This document shows positions 1-12,386 of a stretch of DNA of 64,000 nucleotides, in pieces (the first letter of the stretch is position 1; each line of letters begins with the position of its first letter). The position numbers and the translations under genes are program-made. Location of the stretch: positions 124,135,609 to 124,199,608 of the forward strand of contig CM075348.1 in assembly GCA_037693485.1 (NCBI GenBank), in the 5' to 3' direction. The stretch is from Kitagawia praeruptora (lineage: Eukaryota; Streptophyta; Magnoliopsida; Apiales; Apiaceae). The notes under the pieces were generated by a model that was given only the letters and a program-made list of their open reading frames with translations, had not been told where the DNA came from and did no database searches.

Positions 1-2424
1 AATTAGTTGTGAAATTGCGAGTTTAATTATTAATTTTCGTGAATTAGTTCGGAGGGTCGATAATTATTAATTATGATTGATGGTATAAAGTACGAGATGA
101 TTGTATTAATTTTTGGTGATTTAATTCGAAAGAGGATAATTGTTAGTTGTTAAGTGCAAATTGTTAATTGCTAATTGTTAATTATTATAGCCGAATATTA
201 TATGTTAAGAATTATTTGAGTTGGCTAAGTATAGTTACCTTGTGCTAAATGATTATTAGTACTAATTGTTATATGTCGTATATTGTTGGAGTTATATGAT
301 GTACTAATTGTAAATAGTGATGTTGGCATTAATTGTGGAGTTTATACGAGTTGACTAAATGGTATAAATCAAGTCTTAGTATTTGTTGAATGTATAATCG
401 TCAATTACTTGGTGTTGGTAAGTATGGGAATACGTGATACATGTTAAATGTTAGAATTTGATAATAATTAGAATTGTGCTAGGGGTTATGAGAAGATCAC
501 AAGTTTTTAAATGTCAATATTTAAAGGACTTGTGTAATTCCTTTCGACTAATCCCTAGGGCTTACGAATATCCATGATTAGCTATCACGAGTATAATTAA
601 TATACTTGAGTGATGTGATCATTGATATAGCGTAAGTAATAGTTAGTGCTAGGGGTTGTTCCCTAGGGCTTACGAACATCAATGATTGGTTGTCACGTGT
701 ATCATTAAAATGCGTGAGAAATACGATCATTGGTGTAGCGTAAGTAGTAGTGTTAATTATTATGTGCTAGGTGCCGCATGTCTGGGCGGGTACTTTTCAT
801 TATTTGTTTACTTTTATGTTGCTGCAAGTTGAGGCAGCTTTTATTTTATCAAAAGCAGGGTTATAAATTGTTTTGTTGGCATGGAGGGGCTGAGCCCATA
901 GTCCGATAAACGAATACTACATGCCGAAATTTTCTAAAAATCCCCTGCATTTTAATTTATTTAACTTATCTGATTTCAATGGTTTAAATGTATGATTTGG
1001 GTGTTAACTGTTTATGTGTATATGTGCTAAGTGATTTATTTCGAGGATTTATGTGTTAATTCAAGGATTTATGTGTTTCGGGGATTAAATACGTTTTGAG
1101 AATTATTTATAAACTTAGTTGTCATAGAATGACACTAGTATTATAATTGTATATGTTAAGTGAAGTTGACTAAATGTGTTAGGTGCATTAATTTGTATTT
1201 GAGTAGTCAGCTATAGGGATAACAACTATAGTACGACTTTAAGTGATTCAGTGGTAATTCTGAATTGTGCCTACTCGAGATACGAGGGGGGGACTGACAC
1301 GTACTCGTAACAATTACAGTATCGTTAGGGCGTGATCAAGTGGAGCAACGTGTATCAAAAAGGAAGGATCGAGACGTCGTGTAAAGTTCATGGAACTGCT
1401 TGGGTGAAATGCCAAGGATTTATTCGCTGTGTGTTCCGTTTGATGCTAAGGACCAGAGGCAAGTTTATTTATACATACTCTATCGTTCAGAGTATATTTA
1501 TTTTGAAATATATGAAATATGTGGAATAAGACTTCAGTCCATATTTACAAGATTTCTTCTATCTCTATCTTGATAAATTGTTTACTTTTAAGTAAAATGG
1601 TTGACCGGAAATATATGTGATATGGAGAGTGATATACGATAAAGAGTAAAGTGATATGGGAAGGAATGGTATCAGTTGTTATTTATGGTTATTTTAATGA
1701 TATTATGGTATCAGTTATCTAAAGTTATTTTATAATATTACAGTTATGTGTAAATTGAGGATCTTTGAGTTCTAAACCCTGTCAGACGTTATTAATAAAT
1801 ATTTTGTTATATAAGGGGACAAGGGTTGATGTTTACAGATTTTCTTAAAAAGGGATTTCCATGTAAAGTATTTTAGTTGGTGTATTTTAAAGGTATTGAT
1901 ATATGAATGGAAAAGTGGAAGGGGTTATCTTTAGAGGTATATTTTCGAAAACTCGGACAAAGTTTTTAGAAAGAATTTCGCAATAATTAACCTAATGGCA
2001 ACATCACCAATAAACTAGTGTTTATTTAATTATTAGATACCTCTCGAAGCATCTACTAATTAAATAAACCTTATTCGTCTAATTAAATTTATTTAATTAG
2101 ATGAATATTATTTTTAAAATGTTTTCTTAAAATCGCTTTGTTCCGGAATAATAATAAAGATATTTCGATGGTTATAAATGAGACATTTTTGGTTAAAAAT
2201 GTCTGTAATGATATTGATAAATGTTATTTTAATGGTTATTTAATTCAATGAATATTAATTATAATATTCATTTTAAAAGGGATTATTGAATAGTTATTCT
2301 TTAGATATTCTAAGTGTTCTAAGGGTGATTAAATATTGTTAAAAGGGTGTTTAAGGAATTTCATAGTGAACTGAATGTACGTCTTGAATTGATACACTGA
2401 TGATATATCTTTATAAATGTTTTC

Positions 2425-2525
2425 AAATGGAAATGTGAAATGTGAAATGGAAATGGAAATGTGAAATGTGAAATGGAAATGGAAATGTGAAATGTGAAAT
2501 GGAAATGGAAATTGAAATGGAAAAA
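2425..2525. repeat. Purine-rich low-complexity block (GGAAATGTGAAAT words)
   Basis: Words GGAAATG, TGTGAAAT and GAAATGGAAA alternate for about 100 bp. The same block occurs in the other LTR at about 8790-8890. On the minus strand it gives His/Phe/Ser-rich frames (2329-2630) that are artefacts of the repeat. Confidence 0.85.
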
Positions 2526-2655
2526 TGTGGAATGGTATTTGTATAAATGGAATAATGATTGACAAAGGGGGATTGCAATAAAACTTGTGTAAGAGGCTAT
2601 GTCAGGGCTGTGTGCGACATAGTCTAACATTCATAATTCGGCACGAAGATGCCAA

Positions 2656-2744
2656 GGGAGGATGTTAGCAGGTGGCCTTCCTCCAGGAGGATGTTAGCAG
2701 GTGGCCTTCCTCCAGGGATGATGTTAGTAGGTGGCCTTCATTCC
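2656..2744 (+). repeat. Triple 28-bp LTR repeat with GGAGGA...TCCTCC arms
   Basis: Three near-copies of a 28-bp unit, GGAGGATGTTAGCAGGTGGC followed by CTTCCTCC; the third copy has diverged arms. Each unit can pair its GGAGGA with TCCTCC. The same triplet sits in the second LTR at 9021-9109 and in the LTRs of the other gypsy family at 17842-17930 and 24705-24793. Confidence 0.85.
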
Positions 2745-3661
2745 TTCTACTAGTAGTAAACAGAGAGCGGATACGGTCAGGCGACTGATCATCGTCCTAC
2801 GTATCTGGCGCCAGCAGATATCCCCAAAAGATTAAAAGAAAGAATTGAGAATGGTTTTCAGATTTCTATACTGAAAACAGAAAAATGATATGAAATGATG
2901 GAATTATTGTTACAGATGCAGAGAGACTGATATTATATTATTGGAAGAGAAATTGATATTATATTATCAATAAGTAAGCGATTTCATATTGAATAACCAG
3001 CAAGCTTATGTTGGTGTATTACTGCGCAAACAAGATGTGGCTATTTAATTACCTTGTAACGATACCTTTTATATTATATTGGTACATTGTTCAGTTGATA
3101 TTATTTTCAAACATTATACTTTCCCTATAGAATTTCGTGGTTATAAATGTTCAAGAATGATATTAGGTATCGGTTGAATGTTGGAAACCCATGCACCTGA
3201 TGGGATATTTTGTTAAACTCTAGTAATAACTTGCTGAGCAATTCTTTCGCTCATACTTGCTTGTTTTCAAATATTAACTTTTCAGTGGAAGGTAGCCGGA
3301 CGAGGTTATCTGCATGGCTTAGATGAAGCGGGCAGCGTGCCTTATGAAGACGATATGATCTAGAAAGTTTATATCTGGAGTAAGTTATATGTAAGTATAT
3401 TGATGTGTAATATATATGTTACTTTGCGCAAAATAGTATTAGTTACTGGTGTACTTCTCAACGAAGTTATACTAGTAGTAAGGAGTTGATTCTTGTTTCT
3501 AGCCCTATAACCTAAAAGATGCTTGGTGGTTGGGGTCTCAAATGTTGTAACTCAATTATTAATGGCTACAGATGGTTTAATGTGGTTAAACAGTTGATTT
3601 GTTATTAAGGTTTTCCGTGTGACGACCAAATCCCTGACCCCGGATTTGGGGGCGTTACAGT

Positions 3662-3673
3662 TGGTATCAGAGC
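3662..3673 (+). other. Primer-binding site (initiator tRNA-Met type)
   Basis: TGGTATCAGAGC, two bases after the 5' LTR end, is the usual plant primer site complementary to the 3' end of initiator tRNA-Met. It fixes the LTR boundary and the plus orientation. Confidence 0.93.
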
Positions 3674-5152
3674 TGAGGTTATAGTAAACTAGAAACGAGA
3701 GTGAGTAGGAGTGTGTATAGTTATGTGAGAACGTCGGAGCTCATGTAGAGTTCATGTTGGACTACCGGGTATAGTGCCAATAATTAAGTTAAGATTTGAA
3801 TGCTATGTTGAAGGATATGTTGAAATAGAATTCCCTGCGATTATTATTGTCGATGATTGAATCCTTAGTGACTATTACGAGTCGACGATGACGTAAGTTA
3901 TCAAGCACCTTAGGGTGTGCATGGAAAAGAACAGCTCTGGGATCGAACGATTATCCGTCAGAGGAGCTGACATAAAAAGCATCTGTGGAGACCTTGGCAA
4001 TATCCCCATTGTTGAATCTTTTTGATTACCTCCCCAATCTATGAATTATTTGACATATCTCTAAGGGAGAATTTTGATAAAGGATATATTTCCTCTTCGA
4101 AGTTATTCTTTAATACTTGTGTTAAGTCATATTTGGTTTCAATTGTGCCAAGGGCTTTCATTATACTTACCTTCAGGTTTTCTAAGCCCTATCAAATGAT
4201 ATTATTTCAAACTTTCACTTTTCTTCAATCGTGGATAATTCAATGGTGATATAACACCACTTGCTTGTTGAATACCAGTATCTTTCTGGTTATCCTTTTC
4301 TTTGGAAATCGCACCTTGGAAATTTTTCGATTTTAATCCAAGGTGTCCCTTTGAGAATTAATTGTCAGAAGATGATTGTTATTGACTTGACTTTGAATTA
4401 CTTTCATACTTCTCAACTTCCACTGAGACGAACAACCCTATACATATAGGGGCCACAAGGACTATCTGTCTGTGTGATAGAAGTCTGATGGGACGCCATC
4501 ACTTGTGAGTTGTGAAATACAAGAAGGCTAATTACCTTTAGTAATGTCTCAACTGAGACACGCAACGTGAGTTCTTATGATCATATTGATATCTCAGTAA
4601 ATTCTCTTATTTCCAATAAGGTTTGTTTCAAAACTCATAATCCTATGGTCACCAGTGGGTGACATCTGTCTTGATATGACAGCTATCTTTTTCAAAGCTT
4701 CATGATTCTTGTTATCTCTAATAAATTTCAAGGGGATGCCAACCAGGTCGGTCAAGTCGAAATTCGCTGATAGAAATTAGATTTGAGCGGAATCGCCAAG
4801 AGCATGAGCGAATCCCAAAACGAATAGAATATCAGTGGCGTATCGATAGAATTAGTTTGCTCTCTCTCATGGATGTTATGATTAATGTAATTAGTTCAAT
4901 CTCTCTCTCAAGAGTGTTATGTTAAGGGGATCAGTGAACTCTCTCTCAAGTATAGTATGATAATGGCAAGTTAGTCGACACATATATGTGAAAGGAATAG
5001 TGATGTGTCAGATAGATACCCTATAGTTGAATTGAGTTTTGGAGGAGTTGCTTATGAATGGATGTTATCTATGGTTTTGCAAAATAAGTATGGATGATGA
5101 CAGAGTTAAGAAATCCCAGTAGTGGCCTTAGCTGATTCCGTGGACGGAATCC

Positions 5153-5169
5153 TTTTAAGGGGGGTAGAC
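5153..5169 (+). other. Polypurine tract
   Basis: TTTTAAGGGGGGTAGAC directly precedes the TGTAATAACCC start of the 3' LTR. It is the expected plus-strand priming site. Confidence 0.88.
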
Positions 5170-6202
5170 TGTAATAACCCGAATTTTCAGAAAATGATTT
5201 TTATTATTATTTTAAGAATATTAATGTTTTTCCTAAAATGAGGAGGAAATTTTTTATTTTATTTTATTGTTCATTATTCCAGTTCAAGGAATTTCAAAAG
5301 CGAATTATTTAATTATTGTCTGGTTTAGTATTATTATGAACTATATTATGTGATTATTGTTGTAAGGTGGAATGTATGTGAAGTTGTGTTTATGTGTTTA
5401 TATGATGATTTGTGTGAGCTGTGAAGGCTGATGTATTTTATTTATATTTTTGAGGATTTAAATATATTTAAATCATGCATTTTGATCCTCTGTTAATTTT
5501 ATAAAATTATCGGAGGAATTAAAATCATGAAATCTCTTGTAAAATTATCTTTATATATTTATTGAGTTTTTAAAAGTGTTGGGTGGATTAATTTGGGTGA
5601 TTGAGTATTTTAAAATGATTTTAGGAGTTTTATTGTATTTAAAGGATCAAAACTTTGAAAATTCATATTTAATTCATTTTTGATCCGAAAAATATTTCGA
5701 AAATATGTACGTGCTTGTAATTTTATATTCTTGATTTTAAAAATGAAAAGTTTAATTTTCCCAATTTTCTATTTAATTTCGATTTATAAAAGATGTGTAT
5801 TAGTTTTTTTTACAAGAATGAGTAGTGTTTTATTTGGGCTCAGAGTTAAGTGTTAGTAGTAATATAAGTTATTGGGCCAAGCCCAATAACACCACAAAAA
5901 CACAACCCGGTAGAGAGAAAACAGACGGGGAGAGAGAGTAGAGATTGGGGGAAGAAATTAGGGTTCTAAATTGAATTGGGGGTTTTTGAATTGAAACATA
6001 TATATGTATGTATAGGCGTGTGTAAGTGTGGGTGTGTGTATAAGTGAGTGTGTGCAACTGAATAAGGGGGAGAGGGAAGTCGACTGAGCTGTGCAGGCGG
6101 GGAGGGGGCGCCGCCGCCGCGCTGGCTGCTGGTGGTGGCCATCGCGCGGTGGTGTGACGCGGCGTAGCAGCAGTAGGGAAGCAGGGGTGGTCTGGTGTGG
6201 CG

Positions 6203-6243
<41 letters not shown>

Positions 6244-9200
6244 GAAATGGTGGGAGAGATTGGTTCCGGTGGCTTGAAATGCGGGTCGGAATTGAAAGGG
6301 TATAATTTCTATATTTTTAAATTATGTATTTAATTGTGGTAATTTAATTAGTTGATTGTAATTTTAATTAGTTGTGAAATTGCGAGTTTAATTATTAATT
6401 TTCGTGAATTAGTTCGGAGGGTCGATAATTATTAATTATGATTGATGGTATAAAGTACGAGATGATTGTATTAATTTTTGGTGATTTAATTCGAAAGAGG
6501 ATAATTGTTAGTTGTTAAGTGCAAATTGTTAATTGCTAATTGTTAATTATTATAGCCGAATATTATATGTTAAGAATTATTTGAGTTGGCTAAGTATAGT
6601 TACCTTGTGCTAAATGATTATTAGTACTAATTGTTATATGTCGTATATTGTTGGAGTTATATGATGTACTAATTGTAAATAGTGATGTTGGCATTAATTG
6701 TGGAGTTTATACGAGTTGACTAAATGGTATAAATCAAGTCTTAGTATTTGTTGAATGTATAATCGTCAATTACTTGGTGTTGGTAAGTATGGGAATACGT
6801 GATACATGTTAAATGTTAGAATTTGATAATAATTAGAATTGTGCTAGGGGTTATGAGAAGATCACAAGTTTTTAAATGTCAATATTTAAAGGACTTGTGT
6901 AATTCCTTTCGACTAATCCCTAGGGCTTACGAATATCCATGATTAGCTATCACGAGTATAATTAATATACTTGAGTGATGTGATCATTGATATAGCGTAA
7001 GTAATAGTTAGTGCTAGGGGTTGTTCCCTAGGGCTTACGAACATCAATGATTGGTTGTCACGTGTATCATTAAAATGCGTGAGAAATACGATCATTGGTG
7101 TAGCGTAAGTAGTAGTGTTAATTATTATGTGCTAGGTGCCGCATGTCTGGGCGGGTACTTTTCATTATTTGTTTACTTTTATGTTGCTGCAAGTTGAGGC
7201 AGCTTTTATTTTATCAAAAGCAGGGTTATAAATTGTTTTGTTGGCATGGAGGGGCTGAGCCCATAGTCCGATAAACGAATACTACATGCCGAAATTTTCT
7301 AAAAATCCCCTGCATTTTAATTTATTTAACTTATCTGATTTCAATGGTTTAAATGTATGATTTGGGTGTTAACTGTTTATGTGTATATGTGCTAAGTGAT
7401 TTATTTCGAGGATTTATGTGTTAATTCAAGGATTTATGTGTTTCGGGGATTAAATACGTTTTGAGAATTATTTATAAACTTAGTTGTCATAGAATGACAC
7501 TAGTATTATAATTGTATATGTTAAGTGAAGTTGACTAAATGTGTTAGGTGCATTAATTTGTATTTGAGTAGTCAGCTATAGGGATAACAACTATAGTACG
7601 ACTTTAAGTGATTCAGTGGTAATTCTGAATTGTGCCTACTCGAGATACGAGGGGGGGACTGACACGTACTCGTAACAATTACAGTATCGTTAGGGCGTGA
7701 TCAAGTGGAGCAACGTGTATCAAAAAGGAAGGATCGAGACGTCGTGTAAAGTTCATGGAACTGCTTGGGTGAAATGCCAAGGATTTATTCGCTGTGTGTT
7801 CCGTTTGATGCTAAGGACCAGAGGCAAGTTTATTTATACATACTCTATCGTTCAGAGTATATTTATTTTGAAATATATGAAATATGTGGAATAAGACTTC
7901 AGTCCATATTTACAAGATTTCTTCTATCTCTATCTTGATAAATTGTTTACTTTTAAGTAAAATGGTTGACCGGAAATATATGTGATATGGAGAGTGATAT
8001 ACGATAAAGAGTAAAGTGATATGGGAAGGAATGGTATCAGTTGTTATTTATGGTTATTTTAATGATATTATGGTATCAGTTATCTAAAGTTATTTTATAA
8101 TATTACAGTTATGTGTAAATTGAGGATCTTTGAGTTCTAAACCCTGTCAGACGTTATTAATAAATATTTTGTTATATAAGGGGACAAGGGTTGATGTTTA
8201 CAGATTTTCTTAAAAAGGGATTTCCATGTAAAGTATTTTAGTTGGTGTATTTTAAAGGTATTGATATATGAATGGAAAAGTGGAAGGGGTTATCTTTAGA
8301 GGTATATTTTCGAAAACTCGGACAAAGTTTTTAGAAAGAATTTCGCAATAATTAACCTAATGGCAACATCACCAATAAACTAGTGTTTATTTAATTATTA
8401 GATACCTCTCGAAGCATCTACTAATTAAATAAACCTTATTCGTCTAATTAAATTTATTTAATTAGATGAATATTATTTTTAAAATGTTTTCTTAAAATCG
8501 CTTTGTTCCGGAATAATAATAAAGATATTTCGATGGTTATAAATGAGACATTTTTGGTTAAAAATGTCTGTAATGATATTGATAAATGTTATTTTAATGG
8601 TTATTTAATTCAATGAATATTAATTATAATATTCATTTTAAAAGGGATTATTGAATAGTTATTCTTTAGATATTCTAAGTGTTCTAAGGGTGATTAAATA
8701 TTGTTAAAAGGGTGTTTAAGGAATTTCATAGTGAACTGAATGTACGTCTTGAATTGATACACTGATGATATATCTTTATAAATGTTTTCAAATGGAAATG
8801 TGAAATGTGAAATGGAAATGGAAATGTGAAATGTGAAATGGAAATGGAAATGTGAAATGTGAAATGGAAATGGAAATTGAAATGGAAAAATGTGGAATGG
8901 TATTTGTATAAATGGAATAATGATTGACAAAGGGGGATTGCAATAAAACTTGTGTAAGAGGCTATGTCAGGGCTGTGTGCGACATAGTCTAACATTCATA
9001 ATTCGGCACGAAGATGCCAAGGGAGGATGTTAGCAGGTGGCCTTCCTCCAGGAGGATGTTAGCAGGTGGCCTTCCTCCAGGGATGATGTTAGTAGGTGGC
9101 CTTCATTCCTTCTACTAGTAGTAAACAGAGAGCGGATACGGTCAGGCGACTGATCATCGTCCTACGTATCTGGCGCCAGCAGATATCCCCAAAAGATTAA

Positions 9201-10024
9201 AAGAAAGAATTGAGAATGGTTTTCAGATTTCTATACTGAAAACAGAAAAATGATATGAAATGATGGAATTATTGTTACAGATGCAGAGAGACTGATATTA
9301 TATTATTGGAAGAGAAATTGATATTATATTATCAATAAGTAAGCGATTTCATATTGAATAACCAGCAAGCTTATGTTGGTGTATTACTGCGCAAACAAGA
9401 TGTGGCTATTTAATTACCTTGTAACGATACCTTTTATATTATATTGGTACATTGTTCAGTTGATATTATTTTCAAACATTATACTTTCCCTATAGAATTT
9501 CGTGGTTATAAATGTTCAAGAATGATATTAGGTATCGGTTGAATGTTGGAAACCCATGCACCTGATGGGATATTTTGTTAAACTCTAGTAATAACTTGCT
9601 GAGCAATTCTTTCGCTCATACTTGCTTGTTTTCAAATATTAACTTTTCAGTGGAAGGTAGCCGGACGAGGTTATCTGCATGGCTTAGATGAAGCGGGCAG
9701 CGTGCCTTATGAAGACGATATGATCTAGAAAGTTTATATCTGGAGTAAGTTATATGTAAGTATATTGATGTGTAATATATATGTTACTTTGCGCAAAATA
9801 GTATTAGTTACTGGTGTACTTCTCAACGAAGTTATACTAGTAGTAAGGAGTTGATTCTTGTTTCTAGCCCTATAACCTAAAAGATGCTTGGTGGTTGGGG
9901 TCTCAAATGTTGTAACTCAATTATTAATGGCTACAGATGGTTTAATGTGGTTAAACAGTTGATTTGTTATTAAGGTTTTCCGTGTGACGACCAAATCCCT
10001 GACCCCGGATTTGGGGGCGTTACA
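5170..10024 (+). repeat. Complete 3' LTR, 4,855 bp
   Basis: Starts TGTAATAACCCG and ends GGGCGTTACA. Near 5880-6240 it holds a CCCAATAA stretch, a TATA-like ATATATATGTATG (about 5998), a GC-rich segment (about 6095-6175) and a GA microsatellite. From 6366 on it duplicates the window's first 3,659 bases. At almost 5 kb it is at the extreme long end for plant LTRs. Confidence 0.92.
6207..6241 (+). repeat. (GA)n microsatellite
   Basis: About 17 GA dinucleotides inside the 3' LTR, just after a short GC-rich stretch. The matching part of the 5' LTR lies outside the window. Confidence 0.95.
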
Positions 10025-10677
10025 ACAATGACCTAGGGCCCAAACTTAAAAAGGGCTCAATTTTTTAGGTTTTGTAATTATAGTAGATTTTTTTTATGAG
10101 ATATTATTTTTAAGCGCGTCGCCATTAGAGAAAAGATATAAATAAGTAAAATGAAAAGGTCCAAAAAAATTAAAATCCACGACAATCACTTAGCACTCTT
10201 CAGGCTTTGGTCTCGTTTGTACGAAATTAATTTCTCAGCTCCTCATCTTCTCACCCTTTCTCTCATGGCCAAAATTACTTTTCTTAAAATTTTCTCCATC
10301 CATCATTAAATCTCAATACTTCTCAAGAATTAAACGGTTGCTATCATTAAGTCTTCTTAAAAATTAGACCTCCTCATGGCAACGGAAAATTAGACCTCCT
10401 CATGGTTTCGGCAACACAAAAATAGTACCAAACATATGAATAATATGTTCAATCGAGAAGGAACTCTTGGAAAATATTGATTCTGATGTTATTATCGATG
10501 ATTTTGCATCACGGAAAGCTCATAGAACTCATTTTCTATGAATTATTATGTAATATGCTTGGATGTTGTAATTTTATTAATAAAATTGTAGTGGTTTTGA
10601 ATTATCATAATTTTCTTTTGAAAAGGGCCCCATTTATTCTTTTGCCTAGGGCCCAAAAAAAATAAGGATCGGACCTG
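10025..10677 (+). mobile_element. hAT-type transposon remnant, 3' end
   Basis: Starts at the outer edge of the giant-LTR element, which therefore seems to have inserted into it. CCTAGGGCCCAA occurs at both sides (about 10030 and 10646), as in plant TTF-type hAT elements, and the right end reads AAGGATCGGACCTGG. Codons at 10460-10541 give a tail (IIDDFASRKAHR, then TGA) resembling the C-terminus of hAT transposases. Most of the transposase is missing. No TSD can be checked because the left end is outside the window. Confidence 0.5.
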
Positions 10678-10782
10678 GCTAGGCACCCCAACCAGCTCTT
10701 AGGCTTTAACACCCCATGTCCATCACTTGGCACCCGAGCAGCTTTTGCCAGATGTTTCCCCATATCAGAAGTTCCAAGATCA
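10678..10782 (-). pseudogene. Unrecognised coding-like fragment, continued at 36225-36260
   Basis: On the minus strand an open frame (for example MGKHLAKAARVPSDGHG, then KPKSWLGCLA) runs up to the hAT terminus. If the Mutator-like insertion at 10792-36215 and one TSD are removed, the frame continues in phase into 36225-36260 for roughly 50 codons in all. I do not recognise the gene. It may be an exon piece of a host gene or of another transposon. Confidence 0.35.
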
Positions 10783-10791
10783 TTAATTTCC
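10783..10791. repeat. 9-bp TSD of the first Mutator-like element (left copy)
   Basis: TTAATTTCC here and again at 36216-36224. Nine bases is the Mutator-type duplication length. Confidence 0.9.
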
Positions 10792-10950
10792 GAGTAATTG
10801 ACACTTTGCACCCCTTTAATTTGGGCATTTTTGCGATTTGGTCTTGCAATATTTTTTGTTACAGATTGCATCTCATTGTTTAAATCTCGCTTCATTTTGC
10901 ACCCCTTCGACGAATTTCCGTCCATTTTGACTGTTTCCGTTAAATCAATC

Positions 10951-10955
10951 AGGGG
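10951..10955. repeat. 5-bp TSD of the Tat-like element (left copy)
   Basis: AGGGG here and at 35409-35413, directly outside the two 951-bp LTRs. Confidence 0.88.
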
Positions 10956-11906
10956 TGTTGTGGGAGGATTTTAGCACAACAGATTATGAGGCCTCGTGCT
11001 GGAATAGCGCCAATAAACAAGGAATCGTCCAACCACCCAGAAAGGCTCGTGGTTGAAGATCCATAGCTAGCCGCCCGGGAAGGCTCACGACTAGGGTTAC
11101 CGAAGAACACGGGATGTGGTTCCTCGGAAGGATCGGACTGAATCTACGGAATGAGGGCTCAAGGACCAAATGTTGGCCAGCCAAAAACCCTAATTTGACT
11201 GTGTCACACAAGAGTGCACGTGCTCTAGCTACTCAAGGAGTGTAAGTGTCGAAGAAGATCCCGTAAACTGCCTACATACCACTATTTATAGTGGATCAAG
11301 CCCGAATGTAGTTCTTGAATGATATGATCGTTTGTTTATGATGAGTTATCCTCTCTCCAGTGGGATAATGACTGTTATTTCTGATAATAATCGAGTATGA
11401 TGTATAAAATCAGGTTACCAAGCAGTTTAGGTAACATAGAATGATTATCTCTTGTATTTATCTAGATTTTGTATCATTTATCAAGTATATATGACATATA
11501 TCCTCAAATAACTGAATGTTTATCTATTTGAGAGTGTTTTTAGGTGATAAAGACGTGTTCCTAGAAAATAGGAAGCGTGCCTTATCTGCATTGGTAGCCT
11601 AATCAGGCTTCCGGCGGAAGCTGGGGGTACCGCCCGGTAGCCTGGCTCCGGTACCCCCTCCGGTAACCCCTATCACAGAAGCTACTCTGGAAGCTCTACT
11701 GGATGACTGATAATAGTTATAGGTTATCCTCAAGGGGATACCTTGAGACCCTTAGTCATGCGTTCCCGTGTTGCAGTGTACATGGTAACCCCTAGGGCTA
11801 CCACAGGCCTCCGGAAACCCGACAGATTACACATTTTTGACATGGGGCTGGACCCTAATCCTCTAGTGGGCCTAAATCTGACCCATGCAAGATTTTGGTC
11901 ACAACA
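10956..11906 (-). repeat. 3' LTR of the Tat-like element (951 bp)
   Basis: Plus-strand ends TGTTGTGGGAGG and GGTCACAACA. Near-identical to 34458-35408. The element reads on the minus strand, so this is the downstream LTR. Confidence 0.93.
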
Positions 11907-11907
11907 A

Positions 11908-11925
11908 CTACCCCCCGGTTCCCTG
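11908..11925 (-). other. Polypurine tract of the Tat-like element
   Basis: On the minus strand GGGAACCGGGGGGTAGT ends next to the LTR start TGTTGTGACC. It is the correct position for plus-strand DNA priming. Confidence 0.8.
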
Positions 11926-12372
11926 AAGTACGAAGTGCAAGGGGAACCAATTATTCGCAGGGTACCGCTTACTAGGAAAATTCATACTTTTGCTTTCAGG
12001 ACTCCTTAACAAAAATTCGTATCCTCACTCCCTTGCCAGCTCATTGTGACAGTGTTGGAAATTTGAAATTGCAAATACCTTGACCCGTATTATTGTTTTT
12101 ATTCCTATAATCGTGTAACGGAAACTTAACTTGGAATTAACTCAAGCGAAAGCCTCATATTTTGGCTCGCTAAATACTTGATTACTCAATTTTATCTATT
12201 TGGAAATAAAACGGATAAATATTAGAGTAAAGGGGATTTAAGTTCAAATTCTACAACCTCTCTTGATAAGCTTGAACGATCCATTTCCCGTGCCAACACG
12301 TTTCCCCCCATGTCTCGTTTTCTGTGCCATATTCAAGCACTTGGGACCGTGCTTTTTCTACTTTCCCTTTGA

Positions 12373-12386
12373 TTTATATATCTATA
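12373..12386 (+). promoter_or_regulatory. TATA-like element for the antisense gene
   Basis: TTATATATCTATAC lies about 165 bp before the proposed first splice donor (12540) and is followed by a pyrimidine-rich leader. This is an inference from position and sequence only. Confidence 0.4.

Larger units (their letters stand above)
1..3659 (+). repeat. 5' LTR (3' 3,659 bp of it)
   Basis: Matches 6366-10024 of the 3' LTR. It holds a GAAATG-type low-complexity block at about 2425-2525 and the triple 28-bp repeat at 2656-2744. It ends in GGCGTTACA, followed after two bases by the primer-binding site. The small ORFs inside it repeat identically in both LTRs and look like chance or low-complexity frames. 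Confidence 0.92.
3660..5169 (+). other. Non-coding interior of the giant-LTR element
   Basis: About 1.5 kb between primer site and polypurine tract. I see no gag zinc knuckles, protease, RT or integrase motifs in any frame. It includes the imperfect repeated words around 4860-4950 (CTCTCTCTCAA near AGTGTTATG). The last 60 bp (GATTCCGTGGACGGAATCC) closely resemble the corresponding end of the gag-only element near 22345, which indicates common ancestry. Confidence 0.8.
1..10024 (+). mobile_element. Non-autonomous LTR retrotransposon with giant LTRs (LARD-like), 5' end outside window
   Basis: Bases 1-3659 recur at 6366-10024 (offset 6365) with no difference in the stretches I compared, so this is a young LTR pair. 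The full 3' LTR is 5170-10024 and the interior is only 3660-5169. A Met-initiator-type primer site follows the 5' LTR and a polypurine tract precedes the 3' LTR. Ends are TGTAATAACCC...GGCGTTACA. The interior has no gag, protease, RT or integrase; its longest ORFs (about 75 codons) show no recognisable motif. By structure it is a large retrotransposon derivative that must be mobilised in trans. LTR modules shared with the gag-only element at 15518-25757 place it in the same gypsy group. The base 3' of the LTR starts the expected 5-bp TSD (ACAAT), but its partner lies left of the window. Confidence 0.9.

Noticed and set aside
1332..1529. 65-codon ORF in the giant LTR (repeated at 7697)
   Set aside because: Non-ATG start, no motif, and found only as part of the LTR duplication.
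2329..2630. His/Phe-rich ORFs on the minus strand (also 8694-8995)
   Set aside because: Translation of the GAAATG low-complexity block in the LTR.
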